This document shows, piece after piece, positions 60,722 to 64,000 of a stretch of 64,000 nt of DNA. Within the stretch, counting starts at the first letter, position 1. Each line of letters begins with the position of its first letter. Source of the DNA: Arthrobacter sp. M4 (lineage in GTDB: Bacteria; Actinomycetota; Actinomycetes; Actinomycetales; Micrococcaceae); NCBI RefSeq assembly GCF_020251205.1, contig NZ_JAIWYX010000001.1, forward strand, positions 713,083-777,082, read 5' to 3'. Below the pieces are notes generated by a model that saw only the letters and a program-made list of their open reading frames with translations, was not told the origin of the DNA and did no database searches. Both the position numbers and the translations under genes were made by a program.

Positions 60722-61487
60722 CCGGTACCCGCTGGCTCGGGACCCAGGTCGTTATCGGGCACTTCATGCCCTAAAGCTGCCGGACGCGTGAAGGCGTCCC
60801 GCTGTCCCGGTCAGGCTCACATGCGGGGCTGCAACAGCTCCTTGTAGTCGCCATGATTTGGCTCAAGGAATGCACAATTCTTGTGCACCCAGTTCGCGGC
60901 CACCATTCATCCGGATGCTGGGCGCCGTCCATTCGGCGGACCACTTGGTTTGACCTCCTGAGGACCCTGCGGTGCCCGCTGGAGCGTCCGGCTGGTGTCG
61001 TCAGCCTGCACTCCTCCCGGCGCGAACGCCTTGGGTCGGGCAGCGGCGAACGCCTGCCGACCCAAGGCGTCCGGGTGGCCGAGAGCCGCGCCGGACGTGC
61101 CTTGGGATCGGCTGATTGCCGGGGATTTTCCCGAGGGTGGCGTGACTGACAGGGTGCCTTTTTCGATGTCCGCCTGCCATCCCTTCGGCACCGCACCCTA
61201 CCCGTCTGCGTGCCTTGTCACGGCTGCAGCCAACAGAACATGCCGGAGACCGCCCGGTCCCGACGACGTCCGCGCCGGCCCATACCCGGCAGCCCCCGGA
61301 CCAAGTACTCAGGTAAGAAGCCAAGAATTTCCCACTCATCGGTCGGTCGGAAAGACGAGTACACGGATTCATTGCCCCGGGTGTGCCTCTCCTTGAAGCA
61401 TGAGGGCATTGCTTTTTCCCCGGCGCGGGGCCGGGGGTCGGGAGCTGCTGTGCGGCTTCCAGGTTGCTGGAAACGAAGGGTCTCATC
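60722..61487. other. Decayed or non-coding stretch before the GtrA gene
   Basis: 766 bp. Frames are short; one minus-strand frame at about 61190-61100 (GWQADIEKGTLSVTPPSG) resembles the start of a cell-surface Ig-like repeat but cannot be extended. I see no further gene. Confidence 0.45.
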
Positions 61488-62063
61488 ATGCGCAAGCTTT
61501 CCACCACCCGCCGTGCAGCGGGCGTCGCGGCGGCCCTGCGCCGCCCCCTTCTCATCCCTACGGGTCCCGCCCTTGGCGCGTCCTTGTCCCTGATTGCTCG
61601 GCTGACCGCATTGCGGCCGTCGTCCGCCGACCGGTTCGCCCGGCTGGCCCGTTTCGCGGTGGTCGGGGTCAGCGGGCTGGGGGTGAACCTGCTGGCCCTG
61701 GCGCTGCTGCTGATGGCCCGCCCCGGTTCCCTGCTCGTCGGCGGCGACGCGCTCAGTGCCGTTATCGCCACCCAGTTGGCCGTCGCATGGAATTTCACCC
61801 TGACCGAGCGGTGGGCGTTCGGCGGGCATGGCGGTCACTGGCTGCGGCGGCTGGTGCCGTTCTGGGTACTCAGCTGCGTGTCGCTGCTTGCCCAGCTGCC
61901 CCTTGCGGCGGCACTGCAGCCGCTGCTAGCGGACTCCTACCTGCTGGCCAGCGGCGCCGCAGTGGGCATCCTCATGCTGACCCGGTTCACTGTCTGCGAC
62001 CGCTGGCTGTACCGCCGCCGGCCCACCGGCAACCATCGTTCCGCACCCGCCACAGCGTTCTGA
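61488..62063 (+). CDS. GtrA-family membrane protein
   Basis: 191 residues from the ATG at 61488. After a basic N-terminus, FARLARFAVVGVSGLGVNLL is the canonical first helix of GtrA, and ATQLAVAWNFTLTERWAFGG carries the conserved N-F-x-x-x-x-x-W-x-F motif. Three to four helices follow. GtrA proteins are thought to flip lipid-linked sugars or assist cell-surface glycosylation. The next gene starts 5 bp downstream, so the two form an operon; no glycosyltransferase gene is adjacent. Confidence 0.88.
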   Translation: MRKLSTTRRAAGVAAALRRPLLIPTGPALGASLSLIARLTALRPSSADRFARLARFAVVGVSGLGVNLLALALLLMARPGSLLVGGDALSAVIATQLAVAWNFTLTERWAFGGHGGHWLRRLVPFWVLSCVSLLAQLPLAAALQPLLADSYLLASGAAVGILMLTRFTVCDRWLYRRRPTGNHRSAPATAF

Positions 62064-62067
62064 GCGC

Positions 62068-63594
62068 ATGAAGATCCCCGCCGCCGCGCGAGCTCCGCGC
62101 AGCAGGCACCGCAAGTCTCCGGCCATCCGCCGCTGCGTTGCCTTCACCGCAGCCGCGCTCCTCATCCCCTTCCTGATGGCAGGACGAACCACCGAAACGG
62201 TGCCACCGTCAACGCCCGGCCCGTCCCTCGAACAGGTCAACACAGCCATCACCCTCGCCCAGGGCTACCTCGACGGGCTGTACAAACCGCTGCCCGACGG
62301 GCAGGCAGTACAAAGCGAGGACTACGGCCTGCCGCTGCGTGTCTACTTCCCCGGCTACGACCAATGGGTGCTCCTCGGGCAGGGCCGCGCCGGAGACTGC
62401 CTGCCCAGATGTTCCGGAGCAACCTCAATCAGACCCGACGACAGCAGCACCACCACAGAGAGCTACACGGTCTCCTTCGCAACACCCTCGGTCCCGGACG
62501 CACTCCGCGTCAGCGTGTCCATGGACTGGGCCGCCGCCCCTGACGAGTTCAGCGTCACGGTTTCAGACTCGCAGCTGACCGACAAAGACACCAGCGCCCA
62601 GCTATGGCTGGACAACGTGCCACTCGGAGCATACTCAACCGACACGACCACCGCACCCGTCGTCCACTACTTCCCAACAGCTGCCCGCAGCCTGCTGCGC
62701 AGCCTGCGCTACACCGTCCGCCACGCCACCCAGGAAGCCTACCTGTATGCAGTTCTCCGCGGAGACAGCAACAGGGCGGACCGGCTCGCAACCTTCCTGC
62801 GGGCCAACGGCTTCACACCAGGGGCGGATTTGCGCGCCACGATCTTTGGCGCAGGCAAGCAACTGCCCGGCGACCTCCCCTTCACAGCCGCCGGAAAAGA
62901 GAATGCCTACGCCGACTGCGACCATCTTCCGCCCGCAGGCACGACGGCCTACCCTTACACCAGCAAGATCTGCCTGCTGGGCGTGGACACCTTCCTGCTT
63001 GCCGGCCGCCGTGATCCGTTCCTGCAGGCGACCCAAGCCCTGCAGACCCTGACCAAGAGCGACGACCCGCAAAACAATTACCCGGTCCTCATCAGCGCGG
63101 GAATGGACGGCAGCACACCCGCCCAGACCGCTGATCACCTTGAGCAGCTGTGGACCAAAGTCGGGTACGGCATCCCGGCCTGCACACCTCTGGACTGCGA
63201 AACGCAACGGGCCTCGGCGCTGCGCACATTCATATTCGGCTCGCTGGAGGCAACGCTCGGCTACCGGTACGGCCAAGTCAGCCGGCAGCGCTATGCCAAC
63301 GCGGTCGCCACGCACACCATCGCGGCCCAGATCGGACCGTCCGGAACCATCAATACAGAGGGTCGCACCTGGGTGCGGCCGGCGCAGGCCGGCGCATTCC
63401 CCATTTACTGGGATGCCGAGCACCGATTCGTGCCGACCACCGGCCTCATCCAATCCGTGAGCGACATGCTGTCCATGCCCCCCGAATATGCAGGGTCGGC
63501 CGTGTCGAACTCGGAGACAACCTTTGACGGATACGCCTTCCTCCTCACCTACCGCTGCGCCAGATTCACGGTCGGCTGCAGCGCCATCCATTGA
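62068..63594 (+). CDS. Large exported protein of unknown function, coupled to GtrA
   Basis: 508 residues. A long basic leader and hydrophobic stretch (CVAFTAAALLIPFLMAG, about residues 23-39) suggest export or a single N-terminal anchor. The outside part is Ser/Thr/Asp-rich with repeated short helices (RSLRYTVRHATQEAYLYAVL, LRTFIFGSLEATLGYRYG), aromatic residues and paired cysteines, reminiscent of alpha/alpha-toroid proteins acting on glycans or isoprenoids. I do not recognise a family. Close coupling to GtrA suggests a role at the cell surface. Confidence 0.7.
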   Translation: MKIPAAARAPRSRHRKSPAIRRCVAFTAAALLIPFLMAGRTTETVPPSTPGPSLEQVNTAITLAQGYLDGLYKPLPDGQAVQSEDYGLPLRVYFPGYDQWVLLGQGRAGDCLPRCSGATSIRPDDSSTTTESYTVSFATPSVPDALRVSVSMDWAAAPDEFSVTVSDSQLTDKDTSAQLWLDNVPLGAYSTDTTTAPVVHYFPTAARSLLRSLRYTVRHATQEAYLYAVLRGDSNRADRLATFLRANGFTPGADLRATIFGAGKQLPGDLPFTAAGKENAYADCDHLPPAGTTAYPYTSKICLLGVDTFLLAGRRDPFLQATQALQTLTKSDDPQNNYPVLISAGMDGSTPAQTADHLEQLWTKVGYGIPACTPLDCETQRASALRTFIFGSLEATLGYRYGQVSRQRYANAVATHTIAAQIGPSGTINTEGRTWVRPAQAGAFPIYWDAEHRFVPTTGLIQSVSDMLSMPPEYAGSAVSNSETTFDGYAFLLTYRCARFTVGCSAIH

Positions 63595-63923
63595 CCCATT
63601 CGTCCGGCCGGACGGTGCACCGCCGCAGAACACGGAAAACAAGCCCGGTGCCCATCGACTGGGTCACAAAGCTCACGTCCCGGTCCCACCGCGATCACGG
63701 AAGTTATCGCGTCCGGCGCAGGAAGATCCGAGCGCTGCCAGTGCATGGATTGCCGCCGTGTCGAAACAAACACAGATCGGATTTCGTCATGAGTCCGGTG
63801 CCTCGAAACTAAGGGTGGATCCAGCTATTCAGCCAAAAAGTTGTGAGACATGGATACGAGAAAGGCTGGCGGCGGACGAATTCCTACGGTTCCAAGGAAA
63901 ATCAAAGCACTGCCGCCGGAGCG
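63595..63923. other. No gene recognised
   Basis: About 330 bp between the exported-protein gene and an insertion-element end; no protein-like frame. Confidence 0.45.
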
Positions 63924-64000
63924 TGTCGTCCGCCACGGAATTCCTCACTTTAGGTGGGTTCTCGCCACGTAATTCCCCACTTTGAGCGGCGGTTCGCCAC
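63924..64000. mobile_element. End of an insertion element (IS21-like terminal repeats), cut by window edge
   Basis: CGCCACGGAATTCCTCACTTT (from 63931) and CGCCACGTAATTCCCCACTTT (from 63963) are two copies of one motif, with the start of a third (CGCCAC at 63995). The spacing is exactly 32 bp each time. Several spaced terminal repeats are typical of IS21-family ends. The transposase genes would lie to the right of the window. Confidence 0.65.

Overview
The window reads as chromosomal DNA of a high-GC Gram-positive, most likely Arthrobacter or a close relative in the Micrococcaceae. This rests on overall composition, frequent GTG starts, and families typical of that group (DUF2254, DUF6457, DUF6504, a GH127/GH43 operon, many LacI regulators). 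This is a judgement from protein families; no rRNA or tRNA gene is present to confirm it.

Layout. (1) 1-2820: a TniA/TniB-type transposition module whose right end abuts a 5'-truncated acyl-CoA ligase gene, followed by a DUF1330 gene and a small ORF. (2) 4.6-14.1 kb: three directly repeated modules (R1, R2, R3; about 450-560 bp each). Each carries a 23-bp block like a tRNA 3' end, 17-bp dyads and a long hairpin. They bound two cargo segments of about 4.7 and 4.3 kb: DUF2254 protein, CPA1 antiporter and decayed ligase/MarR genes; then a Fic/Doc toxin-antitoxin pair, DUF6457, an oxidoreductase and DUF6504. A fourth, shorter copy (R4, 60.1 kb) lies upstream of an intact tyrosine recombinase gene. 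(3) 14-19 kb: decayed sequence, a membrane-protein pseudogene, a Mug-type glycosylase, and a TetR regulator divergent from a TehA/SLAC1-type transporter. (4) 19-30 kb: a sugar ABC importer with a decayed lacI beside it; a hexuronate branch with intact D-mannonate dehydratase and KDG-type kinase genes but a deletion-fused reductase/aldolase pseudogene; two Gfo/Idh/MocA oxidoreductases; and a divergent LacI regulator with two tandem palindromic operators.

(5) 30.9-47.4 kb: a polysaccharide-use regulon. GH35 beta-galactosidase, LacI regulator, GH95 fucosidase/galactosidase, D-2-hydroxyacid dehydrogenase, GH36 alpha-galactosidase, a three-gene ABC importer and a large secreted lyase-like protein all point the same way. 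Four transcription units each have a site close to GGATAACGTTATCC upstream, so one LacI protein (32952-34022) probably controls all of them. (6) 48-55.2 kb: a five-gene operon with an exo-galactanase-like GH43, an ABC exporter, a GH43-like propeller, a GH43 and a GH127 beta-L-arabinofuranosidase-type enzyme. Together with (5) this suggests growth on arabinogalactan or pectic side chains. (7) 55.4-58.4 kb: fragments of an oxidoreductase, a TIM-barrel protein and an aldose epimerase fused by deletions, a small conserved ORF, an intact sugar isomerase-like gene and a GNAT acetyltransferase. (8) 58.7-64 kb: integrase plus R4, a GtrA-family gene with a large exported protein of unknown function, and 32-bp-spaced terminal repeats of an insertion element entering from the right.

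The most distinctive feature is the coexistence of attachment-site-like repeats bounding recombinase-less cargo with many gene remnants joined by deletion. I see no CRISPR array, rRNA or complete tRNA.
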